A stretch of 64,000 nucleotides of DNA from Mangrovibacterium diazotrophicum (GCF_003610535.1 NZ_RAPN01000004.1:186001-250000), one strand, 5' to 3'; counted from the stretch's first letter, positions 16,031 through 24,453 are shown. Notes: generated from the letters alone by a model not told the origin. Program-made: numbers and translations.

Positions 16031-16058
16031 AAAAAAGCCCGGAGATTCTCCAGGCTTT
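16031..16058 (-). terminator. Terminator of the hxlBA operon
   Basis: Stem AAAGCC-C-GGAG (16034-16044) pairs with CTCC-A-GGCTTT (16048-16058) with one mismatch. Read on the minus strand it is followed by six Ts. It lies 27 bases after the hxlA stop and may also stop plus-strand transcription from the DUF202 gene. Confidence 0.75.
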
Positions 16059-16084
16059 CCTTGCTTCTCGCGGGAGTGCAAGTT

Positions 16085-16720
16085 TTAGTTCGCTGAGATC
16101 AACGCTTCTTTCAAAGCCTTGGCAGCAGCAGCAGGATCTTCTGCACCGTAAATAGCCCCTCCGGCTACGGCAACAACAGCTCCTGAGTTTTTCACGCCTT
16201 CAATGCTGTTCAGGTTTACACCTCCGGCAATTGAGACGGGTACGCCAGCTCTGGCAGCTTCGTCAATTAGTACCTGGATCGAGTAACCTTCTTTTGCTTG
16301 TTCGTCCAATCCGGCGTGCAGTTCTACAAATTCAACCCCCAGTTTAATGACTTCCTGTGCACGTTTTACACGATCGGCAATCCCGATGGTATCTACGACA
16401 ACGCCACAGTTGTATTCTTTTGCTTTGGCAACAGCTCCGACAATGGTGGCATCATCTACCGATCCGAGGATGGTGATGTAATCCGCTCCGGCTTTAAACG
16501 CCATTTCTGCTTCCAGCGCACCGGCATCAGCTGTTTTAAAATCAGCAAATACTTTTTTGTCCGGGAAGGCGGCTTTCATAGCGGTGATTGCACGCAGTCC
16601 TTCACTTTTAATCAGCGGTGTACCCAGCTCGATGATGTCGATGTAAGGAGCCACTTTTGTCGCTAATGCAATTGCGTCTTCTGTATTCAGCAAGTCGATT
16701 GCTACTTGTAATTTTGCCAT
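16085..16720 (-). CDS. hxlA: 3-hexulose-6-phosphate synthase
   Basis: Condenses formaldehyde with ribulose 5-phosphate to give hexulose 6-phosphate, the first step of the ribulose monophosphate pathway, or in reverse supplies pentose phosphates. The 211-residue TIM barrel of the OMP decarboxylase superfamily starts LQVAIDLLN. It has the metal/catalytic D60-x-K62-x-x-D65 in ADFKTADAG, then ELHAGLDEQ and the phosphate-binding SIAGGVN and VAGGAIYG. The companion isomerase HxlB is encoded 42 bases upstream, which makes 3-keto-L-gulonate-6-phosphate decarboxylase, the closest alternative, unlikely. It could detoxify formaldehyde formed from pectin-derived methanol (inference). Confidence 0.92.
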   Translation of the reverse strand: MAKLQVAIDLLNTEDAIALATKVAPYIDIIELGTPLIKSEGLRAITAMKAAFPDKKVFADFKTADAGALEAEMAFKAGADYITILGSVDDATIVGAVAKAKEYNCGVVVDTIGIADRVKRAQEVIKLGVEFVELHAGLDEQAKEGYSIQVLIDEAARAGVPVSIAGGVNLNSIEGVKNSGAVVAVAGGAIYGAEDPAAAAKALKEALISAN

Positions 16721-16762
16721 AATAATCGTTGTTTAATTGTTTATAATATTGAATTCTATTTG

Positions 16763-17356
16763 CTATTCCAGGTTGGTGTGACGTTTCCATAACTCGTCGC
16801 GGCTCACGCCCGATCCCTGCCACAAATGCTGAATAATGGCATCGAAAAGCAGCAGGAAGGATTGCTCGAACAGGCTGCCCGCATACTGCTGCGAAACCGT
16901 TTCGTTTTGTTGCTGCTTTCCGGCCGCCGGAATGGTAACACAGTGATTGGCCAATTGTGCCAGCGGCGATGCCGGGTTCGTCGTAAAGCAAACGATCGCA
17001 GCGCCGCACTTGCGAGCGGTTTCGGCGGCTTTCACAATATTGCCCGTTGTGCCCGATCCAGATCCGGCAATCAGTAAGTCGCCCTCGCCAATGGCCGGGG
17101 TGGTTGTTTCGCCTACCACATGTACCTTGTAGCCCAGATGCATCAAACGCATGGCTGCGGCTTTAATCATGAAGCCGGTACGACCAGCGCCCAACAGGAA
17201 GATTGCGTTTGCTTCGCGGATTGCTTTCACAATGCCCGGTACTTCTTCAAACTGAAGCTGACTGAACAGCTGTTGATGTTCGGAAAGAATCATCTCCAGT
17301 GCTTCGTGGATGGCAGCTGTTTCTGTAAGTGTTTCTGTGTGTTCCATTGCATTCAT
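16763..17356 (-). CDS. hxlB: 6-phospho-3-hexuloisomerase
   Basis: Converts hexulose 6-phosphate to fructose 6-phosphate, completing formaldehyde fixation with HxlA. The SIS fold is visible: IFLLGAGRTGFMIKAAAMRL binds sugar phosphate, followed by GSGSGTTGNIVKAAETARK. The ATG at 17356 (MNAMEHTETL; a second ATG is at 17347) gives a 197-residue protein of normal family length. The longer frame reaching 17506 runs through the promoter region and is not credible. It is the first gene of the hxlBA operon, divergent from an AraC-type regulator; a perfect -7 box lies 13 bases before its start. Confidence 0.92.
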   Translation of the reverse strand: MNAMEHTETLTETAAIHEALEMILSEHQQLFSQLQFEEVPGIVKAIREANAIFLLGAGRTGFMIKAAAMRLMHLGYKVHVVGETTTPAIGEGDLLIAGSGSGTTGNIVKAAETARKCGAAIVCFTTNPASPLAQLANHCVTIPAAGKQQQNETVSQQYAGSLFEQSFLLLFDAIIQHLWQGSGVSRDELWKRHTNLE

Positions 17357-17368
17357 TTGTTTACGAAG

Positions 17369-17376
17369 CAAAATTA
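17369..17376 (-). promoter_or_regulatory. -7 box of the hxlBA promoter
   Basis: On the minus strand these bases read TAATTTTG, a perfect match to the Bacteroidota -7 consensus TAnnTTTG. No -33 TTTG is seen at the normal distance. That fits a promoter needing an activator bound at the repeats just upstream (17414-17465). The role is inferred from sequence only. Confidence 0.5.
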
Positions 17377-17413
17377 GGTGGCAAAAAAGGACCTGTAGGT
17401 ACACTATTTGACA

Positions 17414-17465
17414 GATGTCTGGTATAATTTGCCCATAACGATACAGCTCATGGTGATATCTGGTA
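17414..17465. promoter_or_regulatory. Direct repeat GAT(G/A)TCTGGTA, probable AraC-type binding sites
   Basis: GATGTCTGGTA at 17414-17424 recurs as GATATCTGGTA at 17455-17465, 41 bases apart, close to four helical turns. Both copies are followed by TTTG-ending T-rich tracts; the second overlaps TACTTTTG (17464-17471), a possible -7 box for the regulator gene. They lie between the divergent hxlBA operon and the araC-type gene. Direct repeats of this kind are the usual binding sites of AraC-family activators. Confidence 0.5.
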
Positions 17466-17512
17466 CTTTTGTGGTACATTTTGGAAATGCGGTAATTTCT
17501 CCGCAAAAAAGA

Positions 17513-18367
17513 ATGGAGGAAAAGATGTTAGGGAACCAGGTTTTATACATCCGTAATTTGGATAATTGTCCGCCTTCGTATTTGGAAGATCCGGCCCGAA
17601 GAGAGTTTTTCGAGATTGTTTGGTTGCGCGACGAAGAGGCTTTGCATGTACCGCAGCATTCGTTTCAAACTTTACGCGGCGATTGGATCTACCTGATCCC
17701 ACCTTACCGGGTGCACCAGCTCAATAAAGCCGGCAAAAAGGGAGTGCTTATTTCGTTTAAACGTGAACTGGTTGAAGGGGACTTGAAGGAGTTCCTGCTC
17801 GATGTGTTTCGCATCTTTAACATCCAGGGCGAATTTTCCTGTTTGCAGTTGAACGAGCAAACTTCCGCGGGGCTGGCTTCTGTTTTCCGGTTGTTGCTGG
17901 AAGAATATGAAAAGAAGGAAATGCAGCTCGTGATGATAAAAGCTTTGCTGAAGGTCTTTCTACTGAAATTGATTCAGTTGAAAGAGGAGCATTTTACCCG
18001 GCAGGACATCAACGAGAAACGCATTTACGAGTTTATGCTCCTGCTCGAAATGAATTACCTGAACGAACGCACGGCTGATTTTTATGCGGATAAATTGGGA
18101 ATCAGTGCCAAGCGACTCAATCAAATATTGAAGGAGAAACTGGATAAAACAGCGGTGCAACTGATTCACGACCGGGTGGTGCTGGAAGCCAAGCGGCAAA
18201 TTATTCACAGCGAAAATACCATTAAGGAAATTGCCTTCAACCTGGGATTTAAAGACAGCTCGTACTTCAGCCGGTTCTTCAAACAACTAACCCGTCAAAC
18301 GCCGCAGGAATTTCAGCAAAATGTGAAGGAATATGTGCGCACAAATGATAATACGTTGATCAACTGA
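17513..18367 (+). CDS. AraC-family transcriptional regulator
   Basis: A 284-residue regulator. The ATG at 17513 (MEEKMLGNQV) is chosen; an in-frame TTG at 17408 would make the protein start inside the promoter region. The N-terminal half is a cupin-like sensor domain (HVPQHSFQTLRGDWIYLIPPYRVHQL). The C-terminal 100 residues contain the two AraC helix-turn-helix units: TADFYADKLGISAKRLNQIL, then IKEIAFNLGFKDSSYFSRFF with the classic PQEF end. It is divergent from hxlBA and most likely controls it through the direct repeats between them (inference). The inducer could be formaldehyde-related or a sugar. Confidence 0.9.
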   Translation: MEEKMLGNQVLYIRNLDNCPPSYLEDPARREFFEIVWLRDEEALHVPQHSFQTLRGDWIYLIPPYRVHQLNKAGKKGVLISFKRELVEGDLKEFLLDVFRIFNIQGEFSCLQLNEQTSAGLASVFRLLLEEYEKKEMQLVMIKALLKVFLLKLIQLKEEHFTRQDINEKRIYEFMLLLEMNYLNERTADFYADKLGISAKRLNQILKEKLDKTAVQLIHDRVVLEAKRQIIHSENTIKEIAFNLGFKDSSYFSRFFKQLTRQTPQEFQQNVKEYVRTNDNTLIN

Positions 18368-18368
18368 A

Positions 18369-18399
18369 TTTACCGGGTGACTTCAAGCCACCCGGTAAA
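18369..18399. terminator. Bidirectional terminator between convergent genes
   Basis: TTTACCGGGTG (18369-18379) pairs perfectly with CACCCGGTAAA (18389-18399). A-rich and T-rich tracts flank it. It serves the AraC-type gene on the plus strand and the beta-barrel gene on the minus strand. Confidence 0.8.
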
Positions 18400-18413
18400 C
18401 AAATATTTTTAGA

Positions 18414-18986
18414 TTAAAAGCAATAGCTAAGTGTTAATACTGCTGCATCGTTTGACAATCCAAATCCGAATGATTCTCTTGTTTGTTCATCGTCATAGGT
18501 ATCGCTTTTATTGTAATAGAAAGCAGGTGTTAATTCTGCGGAGAACTTTATCTGGTCTGAAATACGGTACGAAAGTCCCGCAATGAAATTGAAGTAAGCC
18601 CAGTAGTTTTTGACTTCTCCAGAGGCATACGGCTCATTGTCATACTTGTACTTGTCGTATATGCCCTCTAACTCGAGTCCATAGTAAAAATCGAGTTGCT
18701 GGTTGATTGTTACCGGTTTTTCAATACCAAATGCCAAACCGGCTCCCCAACTATTCATTTTGTATTCATAGGTGTCGTTTATGTTTGCGTTGGTGTGCTT
18801 AACTCTTATGCCCGATAGTCTGTAGCGTAGTTCTTGGTTTCCAAATTTATAGGTTAATCCGAAATTGTCGAGATTGCTAAAACGCAAACCTACTTCGTTG
18901 TGTTTTTGGGTGTCTTGAGCTAATATGCTTAAAGGGAAGCTACAGCCGATGAGAATTAGTATAAGAACGATATTTTTTGAATTCAT
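18414..18986 (-). CDS. Outer-membrane beta-barrel protein, tandem paralogue A
   Basis: A 191-residue protein from the ATG at 18986, which starts a signal peptide (MNSKNIVLILILIGCSF, cleavage near ILAQ). Upstream codons to 19064 overlap the neighbouring gene and are rejected. Alternating hydrophobic residues, repeated YxxELEGIY/FSAELTPAFYY strands and the terminal aromatic ending LSYCF indicate an eight-stranded-type barrel of the OmpW/OmpA-like group. It is a clear paralogue of the next gene: EVGLRFSNLDNFGLTYKFG here against EVGLYFQNVDQFGLRYKVG there. The genes are 20 bases apart. Function unknown. Confidence 0.78.
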   Translation of the reverse strand: MNSKNIVLILILIGCSFPLSILAQDTQKHNEVGLRFSNLDNFGLTYKFGNQELRYRLSGIRVKHTNANINDTYEYKMNSWGAGLAFGIEKPVTINQQLDFYYGLELEGIYDKYKYDNEPYASGEVKNYWAYFNFIAGLSYRISDQIKFSAELTPAFYYNKSDTYDDEQTRESFGFGLSNDAAVLTLSYCF

Positions 18987-19006
18987 ACTGGTGCTGTGGT
19001 TAGTTG

Positions 19007-19564
19007 TTAAAATTGGTAGGCTAGTGTTAGACCAACCTGGTTGGTGTTCAGGTAAAAATTCCAATAGTCAGATTCGCTGCTCCCAGTCGTTTTTTGGTAG
19101 TAAATATTTGGTACAAATTCAGCAGACAGTGACAACGTTTCTGCCAATTGGTAGCGAAAGCCAATAATAGCTCCCAAGCCTATACCGTGTTGGTTTTGAA
19201 TAGTCTCGTTCGCAGGAACCTCCGTTTTGTTTTTGTCCCTAGTGTACAGTAAATTAATTTCCGGACCATAGTAGAATCCAAAATTATCGGCTAACGGTTT
19301 GTGTTTTTCAAGACCGGCACCAAGCTGAACTCCCCAATGGCTGTTTGAATTCTGTTCCTGACTGTCGGGATAGTCGGATTTGTTGAAGCTCAATGCGGTC
19401 GTTGTAAAACGGTATCGAATATCGTCGTGACCGACTTTATATCGAAGACCAAACTGGTCAACGTTTTGAAAATAAAGACCAACCTCGTGAATTTTTTCAC
19501 TCTCCTGGGCTTGGACAGCGAAACCAGCTGCTAAAAACAACAGGCAAATCAGGACTCTTTTCAT
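19007..19564 (-). CDS. Outer-membrane beta-barrel protein, tandem paralogue B
   Basis: A 185-residue exported protein with signal peptide ending AVQAQ. Strand pattern and ending (LTLAYQF) fit a small outer-membrane barrel. It shares length, the opening EVGLYFQNVDQFGLRY, the FYYGPEINLLY strand and the LSAEFVPNIYY strand with the gene that follows it. The two therefore arose by duplication and are cotranscribed, this one first. No function can be assigned. Confidence 0.78.
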   Translation of the reverse strand: MKRVLICLLFLAAGFAVQAQESEKIHEVGLYFQNVDQFGLRYKVGHDDIRYRFTTTALSFNKSDYPDSQEQNSNSHWGVQLGAGLEKHKPLADNFGFYYGPEINLLYTRDKNKTEVPANETIQNQHGIGLGAIIGFRYQLAETLSLSAEFVPNIYYQKTTGSSESDYWNFYLNTNQVGLTLAYQF

Positions 19565-19650
19565 CGTTATTGTTTTACGGTTTTTGAGGTGAAATTATGA
19601 TTTTTTTGTTCATGTTTCATAATGTATCTATGTTTTAACAAAAATTAATA

Positions 19651-19698
19651 GGCATAAAAAGAGGGAATTGGAAATAAAATAAGTGCCAATTCCCTCTT
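19651..19698 (-). terminator. Terminator of the GH2-GH3-GH31 operon
   Basis: AAGAGGGAATTGG (19659-19671) pairs with CCAATTCCCTCTT (19686-19698), a perfect 13-base stem with a 14-base AT-rich loop. Read on the minus strand it is followed by TTTTTATGCC. It begins 6 bases after the GH31 stop. Confidence 0.85.
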
Positions 19699-19703
19699 GT
19701 CTA

Positions 19704-22130
19704 TTATTCGATTACTGTTACCTTAAAAATAGTTTTTTGATAAGGATTATTTTCAACCACGTATTTCTTTCCATCCCAAATAAGTTGAACTCTTTGTCGC
19801 TCGCTGTCGTTGGGTAAATAGATTTCTGCCGTTGTGTTCTTGCCGGTTTTTCCGAATACTATCAACTCCAACTCCGACCAGTCCATAAACTGGGTGCTCT
19901 GTGCCAGTTTAATGTGTGGAATTACAGCTCCTTTACGTACCAACATCACAATTGGGATTTCGCCCGGAGCAATAGTGTGCCAGCCGGCGCTGTAGGTTTT
20001 GCCACTTTGGTAGTCGATCCACTCTCCGCCGGGCAGGTAAACCGCTCGCGGCGCAATCTCCTCGAACAGCGGTGCCACCAGGATGTCGCGTCCAAACAGG
20101 TATTCGTTATCGATGAGCCAGGATCCCGGATCATTTGGATACTCGACAAACAGGGCGCGCATCATCGGCAATCCTTTTTCAGTGCACTCCTTGGCCTGCT
20201 CCAAAATGTAGGGCATCAGCTCGTATTTCAGATCAACGCTTTTGCGGAATTCATCCTGGAATTCCTTGCCGTATTCCCAGGGCTCTTTCGGTGGCGCTCC
20301 GTGGCAACGACTTTGCGAGGTCAGCATGCCGAAAGGCGTCCAGCGGCGATACAGTTCTTTGGGTGTTTGCAGCACAAAGCCGCCAATGTCGTGGCTCCAG
20401 AACGAAAAGCCCGACAGACCCATGCTCAAACCGGCATGCAACGTTCCTTCCATAGCCACGTTGGTATTGGCCGCGTCGCCGCCCCAATGCAGTGGGTAGC
20501 GCTGACTGCCGGCCCAGGCTGCACGGGCCCAGATGATGGCATCGCCGGTTACTTCCTTGGTAATGTCGGCCACCGCTTTGTTGTAGCGCAAGGGGTAGAG
20601 GTTGTGCTCGTAGAAGCCGGTTTTGCCCGACGCAAAAATACCGCTCGCCGGAGCTGCTTCGCCAAAGTCAACTTTAATGACACTCACGCCCTGTTTCAAC
20701 AGGCCGGCAATTTTTCCTTGGTACCATTCTACTGTGTTCGGATTCGAAAAGTCGAGTGTGGCATCTTCGTAAGGCAGGTTGCCTTTGGCATTTTTCACAT
20801 ATAGCCCTTTGTCGATAATTTCGTTGAAGAGCGTGTTCTTTGGCGTGAAGTAGGGCAGTTGCCACAAGCAGGTTCTGAAACCTTCGTCTTTCAGGTCGGC
20901 AATCATCTGCTCAGGATCGTCGAAGCGTGAAGGGGAGAACTCGTAGTTGCAACGCCAGTCGGTTTCGAACCAGCCAGTGTCGAAGTGGATCACATCGCTG
21001 GGGATTTTGTTTTCGCGAAGCTCTTTAGCCACGCGACGGCCGTCAGCCTCCGAGAAATAAGTGATGCGGCTCATCCACAATCCGAACGACCAGAGCGGAG
21101 GCATGCTGGACTTTCCGGTCAGATTGGTGTATTCGTCCAAGATGTCTTTGGGTTCTCCCAGGAAGACAAACAGGTCGAGCGATTCGTCACCGATCATCAA
21201 ATTGGTTTCGGCGCTGTAGTACTTCCCGAAATCGCAGGTAATGGGGCTCGACGTGTGCATAAACATCCCGTAACCGCGACTGCTCATAAAGAAAGGAATC
21301 GGTTTGTACATCGTTTCGTTTTGAGTACCGTTTGCGTCGTCGGTCCATAAAATCACTTTTTGCCCGCGTTTGTCCAAAGCTTTGAAGCTCTCGCCACAGC
21401 CAAAGATCTTTTCTCCCGGCGACAGGCGGAACGAAGCAGAGAAGCTTCGCGAGTAATCCGATGAACGGCGCACGTAGCTGAAAGGCATCAGCGGCGTGTA
21501 AGTCTCATCATTATCCTTGCGGTTGATGGTTTGCGTCAGCAGTTTCCCGTCTTCGTCGTAGATTTCGAGCCGCCACGGATGCTCGCGAATGATCAACTTT
21601 CCAAATTCACTTTGGTACTGATAGCCGCCGTCAATCTTGCTGTATTTCCAGTCGTTTTTATCCTGCGGTGCAAAACCGTCGACCAGCATCAATGAAGGCT
21701 CGTCGGGCTTTTCAATGGTGCTGCTGGCCATACGGATGCGGAATGACCTGGGCGAAACAAACTGGATTGAAAATGGCATCGTCGGGTTGGCTTCGTACTC
21801 GGTTGTCGGGAATTCGTTTCCGCCGACAGGTTGCAAAAAGGCAAGCATGTTGTTGAAAGCTTGCCGCGTCTGGTAGACGTGGCGTTTGTAGTTCAGCGAT
21901 CCCTTGCCGGTTGCCGGGTCGAAACTGTCGAGCGAGTCGGCTACAAAGTAGGTGTTGGTGAAGTTCGTAAAGTCTTCACTGATGTCAATCGGCTGATTGA
22001 GCAGGTACTGGTTTGCCGGCCCCGAAGCGTAGGGGACCTGTGCTTGCGAAGAAAAAATGCCTGCACCGGCCACGAAGGCCAGTGCAAGCATTTTTGTCTT
22101 CCATGCGCTTGTTGGGTTTGATAGATGCAT
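19704..22130 (-). CDS. Glycoside hydrolase family 31, probable alpha-xylosidase
   Basis: Exported enzyme of 808 residues with a signal peptide ending IFSSQAQ. The GH31 nucleophile is Asp488 in IKVDFGEAAP and the acid/base is Asp552 in HWGGDAANTN. The KxDFGE form of the first motif is typical of alpha-xylosidases such as YicI, while alpha-glucosidases more often have WxDMNE. The N-terminal beta-sandwich and the distal beta domain (PIVMLVRKGAVIP) are present. It is the third gene of a GH2-GH3-GH31 operon. A role in removing xylose from the non-reducing end of xyloglucan oligosaccharides is likely but not proven. Confidence 0.9.
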   Translation of the reverse strand: MHLSNPTSAWKTKMLALAFVAGAGIFSSQAQVPYASGPANQYLLNQPIDISEDFTNFTNTYFVADSLDSFDPATGKGSLNYKRHVYQTRQAFNNMLAFLQPVGGNEFPTTEYEANPTMPFSIQFVSPRSFRIRMASSTIEKPDEPSLMLVDGFAPQDKNDWKYSKIDGGYQYQSEFGKLIIREHPWRLEIYDEDGKLLTQTINRKDNDETYTPLMPFSYVRRSSDYSRSFSASFRLSPGEKIFGCGESFKALDKRGQKVILWTDDANGTQNETMYKPIPFFMSSRGYGMFMHTSSPITCDFGKYYSAETNLMIGDESLDLFVFLGEPKDILDEYTNLTGKSSMPPLWSFGLWMSRITYFSEADGRRVAKELRENKIPSDVIHFDTGWFETDWRCNYEFSPSRFDDPEQMIADLKDEGFRTCLWQLPYFTPKNTLFNEIIDKGLYVKNAKGNLPYEDATLDFSNPNTVEWYQGKIAGLLKQGVSVIKVDFGEAAPASGIFASGKTGFYEHNLYPLRYNKAVADITKEVTGDAIIWARAAWAGSQRYPLHWGGDAANTNVAMEGTLHAGLSMGLSGFSFWSHDIGGFVLQTPKELYRRWTPFGMLTSQSRCHGAPPKEPWEYGKEFQDEFRKSVDLKYELMPYILEQAKECTEKGLPMMRALFVEYPNDPGSWLIDNEYLFGRDILVAPLFEEIAPRAVYLPGGEWIDYQSGKTYSAGWHTIAPGEIPIVMLVRKGAVIPHIKLAQSTQFMDWSELELIVFGKTGKNTTAEIYLPNDSERQRVQLIWDGKKYVVENNPYQKTIFKVTVIE

Positions 22131-22188
22131 GGTATATACTGTTTGGGTTTATTTTTATAGGTTAAGTTTTTCGAAATTCCAGAGGACT

Positions 22189-22258
22189 CGTCATTGCGAG
22201 GAGGTACGACGAAGCAATCTAAGGTTGAAGAGATTGCTTCGCTCCGCTCGCAATGACG
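22189..22258. repeat. Dispersed-type imperfect inverted repeat (REP/MITE-like)
   Basis: The left arm 22189-22220 begins CGTCATTGCGAG and ends GAAGCAATCT. The right arm 22231-22258 begins AGATTGCTTC and ends CTCGCAATGACG. The arms pair around a 10-base loop with a few mismatches and a short bulge. The sequence type (CATTGCGAG...GAAGCAATC) is one I recall from intergenic repeats in many unrelated bacterial genomes. Only this copy is in the window. It sits between the GH3 and GH31 genes and could form a strong hairpin in their transcript. Confidence 0.75.
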
Positions 22259-22269
22259 GATGGCGCTGG

Positions 22270-24453
22270 CTATTCCACTTTAATCTTTTGTTTGAGCTTG
22301 TTGTCGGCCGATGAGCTGTTCACCTGCAACACAAAGTCGCCCGGTTCAACAACCCAGTTTTTGCCTTCTTCTGAATAAAAAGCAAAGCAGCTAACCGGAA
22401 CAGTAATCGATACCTCTTTCGATTCGCCGGCTTGCAAGAGCACTTTGTCAAAGCCTTTCAGCTCTTTGGCAGGGCGCATAACCGAACATTTCGGGTCGGA
22501 AACGTACAGTTGGGCTGTTTCGGCACCAGCCACTTTCCCTGTATTTTTTAGGGTGAAGCTGACGGTGATGCTGTCGTCTTTTGCGTATTCTGTTTTATTG
22601 GTTTTCAGATCGCTGTACTCAAATGTTGTGTACGACAAACCAAATCCGAACGGGAACTGCGGCTTAATCTTTTTAGTGTCGAACCAGCGGTAGCCTACCA
22701 GAATTCCTTCCTTGTAATATTGGTTGATGCTGTCGCCCGGGTAGGACAATTCGCCAAACGAATGTGCTGCGTTGTCTTCCAGTTTTACCGGGAAGCTGAA
22801 TGGCAATTTCCCCGAAGGATTGACATCGCCGCTGATGACATCGGCTAAAGCGTAACCGGCATCACTGCCGAGGTACCAGGCCTGCATCAATCCTTTCACC
22901 TTGTTTAGCCAAGGCATGGCAACGGCATTTCCGCTCACCAAAATAACACCGACATTCGGGTTGGCAGCAATAATACCGTCCAGCAAGGCGTCCTGATTAT
23001 AGGGCAAATCGTACGACAAGCGGTCACCACCTTCACAGTCCTGGTGGTGGTTTTTGTTGAGGCCACCAACGAACAGAACAATATCCGCTTTTTTGGCCGT
23101 TTCAATAGCAGCTTGTTGCAGGCTGTCCTGATCTTCTTTGGGTGGAATCACACGTCCGTAGGCTGAAGGACCGGATGAATAGCCCATGCTGTATAAAATC
23201 GTTGCATTGGGGTAGCGTTTTTGAATCCCTTCCAACGGTGATATTTCGTATTGAGCTTTCAGCTCCGATGAACCACCACCAACAGTCATCGACTTGGTGG
23301 CATTTTCGCCAATTACAGCAATCGTCAGTTTTTCATTTGGGTTGATGGGGAAGAAGTTGTTGTCGTTTTTCAGCAACACAATTCCCTCTGTCGCAATTTT
23401 ACGGGCAACATCATGGTGTTCCTGGTTGTTCATTCGGCCCAACGGACGATTGTCACTCATGGTGGTGCGGAACATCAGGCGCAGAATCCGGCGCACTTTG
23501 TCGTTCACAACCGACTCGTCGATTTCGCCGCTTTTCAGTTTTTCGTAGAAAGCGTCGGCCAGGTAGTAATCGTTGTAGGCGAAGTCTTTTGATGCTGTCA
23601 GCCCGTTTGTCCAGCTACCCATCTCAATGTCGAGGCCATAGAGTGCCGATTCATCCGTGTCATGAGCACTTCCCCAGTCGCTAACCACAACGCCGTCGAA
23701 ATCCCAGTCGCCTTTCAGAATATCGTTCATCAATACCTTGTTGGTTGTGGCGTGTTGACCGTTGTATTTGTTGTAGGCACCCATCAGCGACCAAACGCCA
23801 CCTTCTTCAACAGCAGCTTTGAAAGCGGGCAGGTAAATTTCATGAAGCGTACGGTCGTCAACATGCACGTCGATGTGTCCGCGCCATTCTTCCTGGTTGT
23901 TCAGCGCGTAATGTTTCACGCAGGCTGAAACGCCGTTTTCCTGAACGCCATGAATGTAAGGCACCACCATTTTGGACGCCAGGTATGGATCTTCGCCCAT
24001 GTACTCGAAGTTACGTCCATTCAAAGGCGTGCGGTAAATGTTGACGCCTGGCCCCAGCAGAATGTCTTTGCGGCGGTAGCGGGCTTCTTCGCCAATGGCA
24101 ACACCGTACTCGTGTGCCAGTTCGGGGTTGAAGGTGGCTGCCAAAGCAGTGAGTGCCGGGAATGCGGTGATAGAGTCGTTGGTCCAGCCGGCATAGCCCC
24201 AGTTGTCCCAGTTAATTTCGCCGCGAACACCGTGCGGGCCATCCGACATCCAGATTTCGGGAATACCCAGGCGCGGAACACCCGGCGAGCTGAACTTGGA
24301 TTGCGCGTGGCACATCGCTACTTTTTCTTTCAGCGTCAACTGGCTGAGGATTTGATCTATTTTTTGCTCCATTTCCTGGTCTTTCGACAGGAGTTGAGCA
24401 GATGTAATTTGGCTTGCAAAGGCCAGAAGAATGATTAGAATGCGTGTTTTCAT
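22270..24453 (-). CDS. Glycoside hydrolase family 3, probable beta-glucosidase
   Basis: Exported enzyme of 727 residues with a signal peptide ending ITSAQ. The N-terminal barrel contains VKHYALNNQEEWR and the nucleophile Asp259 in VVSDWGS. The middle alpha/beta sandwich has GGLNKNHHQDCEGGDR, and a fibronectin-III-like domain closes the protein (TLKNTGKVAGAETAQLYV). This is the architecture of Bacteroidota beta-glucosidases/beta-xylosidases. The gene begins 13 bases after the GH2 stop codon, so they are cotranscribed. With GH31 and GH2 neighbours, cleavage of the glucan backbone of xyloglucan oligosaccharides is the best guess; beta-xylosidase is possible. Confidence 0.92.
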   Translation of the reverse strand: MKTRILIILLAFASQITSAQLLSKDQEMEQKIDQILSQLTLKEKVAMCHAQSKFSSPGVPRLGIPEIWMSDGPHGVRGEINWDNWGYAGWTNDSITAFPALTALAATFNPELAHEYGVAIGEEARYRRKDILLGPGVNIYRTPLNGRNFEYMGEDPYLASKMVVPYIHGVQENGVSACVKHYALNNQEEWRGHIDVHVDDRTLHEIYLPAFKAAVEEGGVWSLMGAYNKYNGQHATTNKVLMNDILKGDWDFDGVVVSDWGSAHDTDESALYGLDIEMGSWTNGLTASKDFAYNDYYLADAFYEKLKSGEIDESVVNDKVRRILRLMFRTTMSDNRPLGRMNNQEHHDVARKIATEGIVLLKNDNNFFPINPNEKLTIAVIGENATKSMTVGGGSSELKAQYEISPLEGIQKRYPNATILYSMGYSSGPSAYGRVIPPKEDQDSLQQAAIETAKKADIVLFVGGLNKNHHQDCEGGDRLSYDLPYNQDALLDGIIAANPNVGVILVSGNAVAMPWLNKVKGLMQAWYLGSDAGYALADVISGDVNPSGKLPFSFPVKLEDNAAHSFGELSYPGDSINQYYKEGILVGYRWFDTKKIKPQFPFGFGLSYTTFEYSDLKTNKTEYAKDDSITVSFTLKNTGKVAGAETAQLYVSDPKCSVMRPAKELKGFDKVLLQAGESKEVSITVPVSCFAFYSEEGKNWVVEPGDFVLQVNSSSADNKLKQKIKVE

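Noticed and set aside
17408-17431. TTGACA followed by TATAAT-like sequence, resembling a sigma-70 promoter of Enterobacteria
   Set aside because: The spacing is too short and Bacteroidota use TTTG/TAnnTTTG promoters; the stretch overlaps the AraC-type repeats instead.
19914-20804. Plus-strand frame of 296 codons opposite the GH31 gene
   Set aside because: Antisense shadow of a conserved enzyme; no start context and no recognisable domain.
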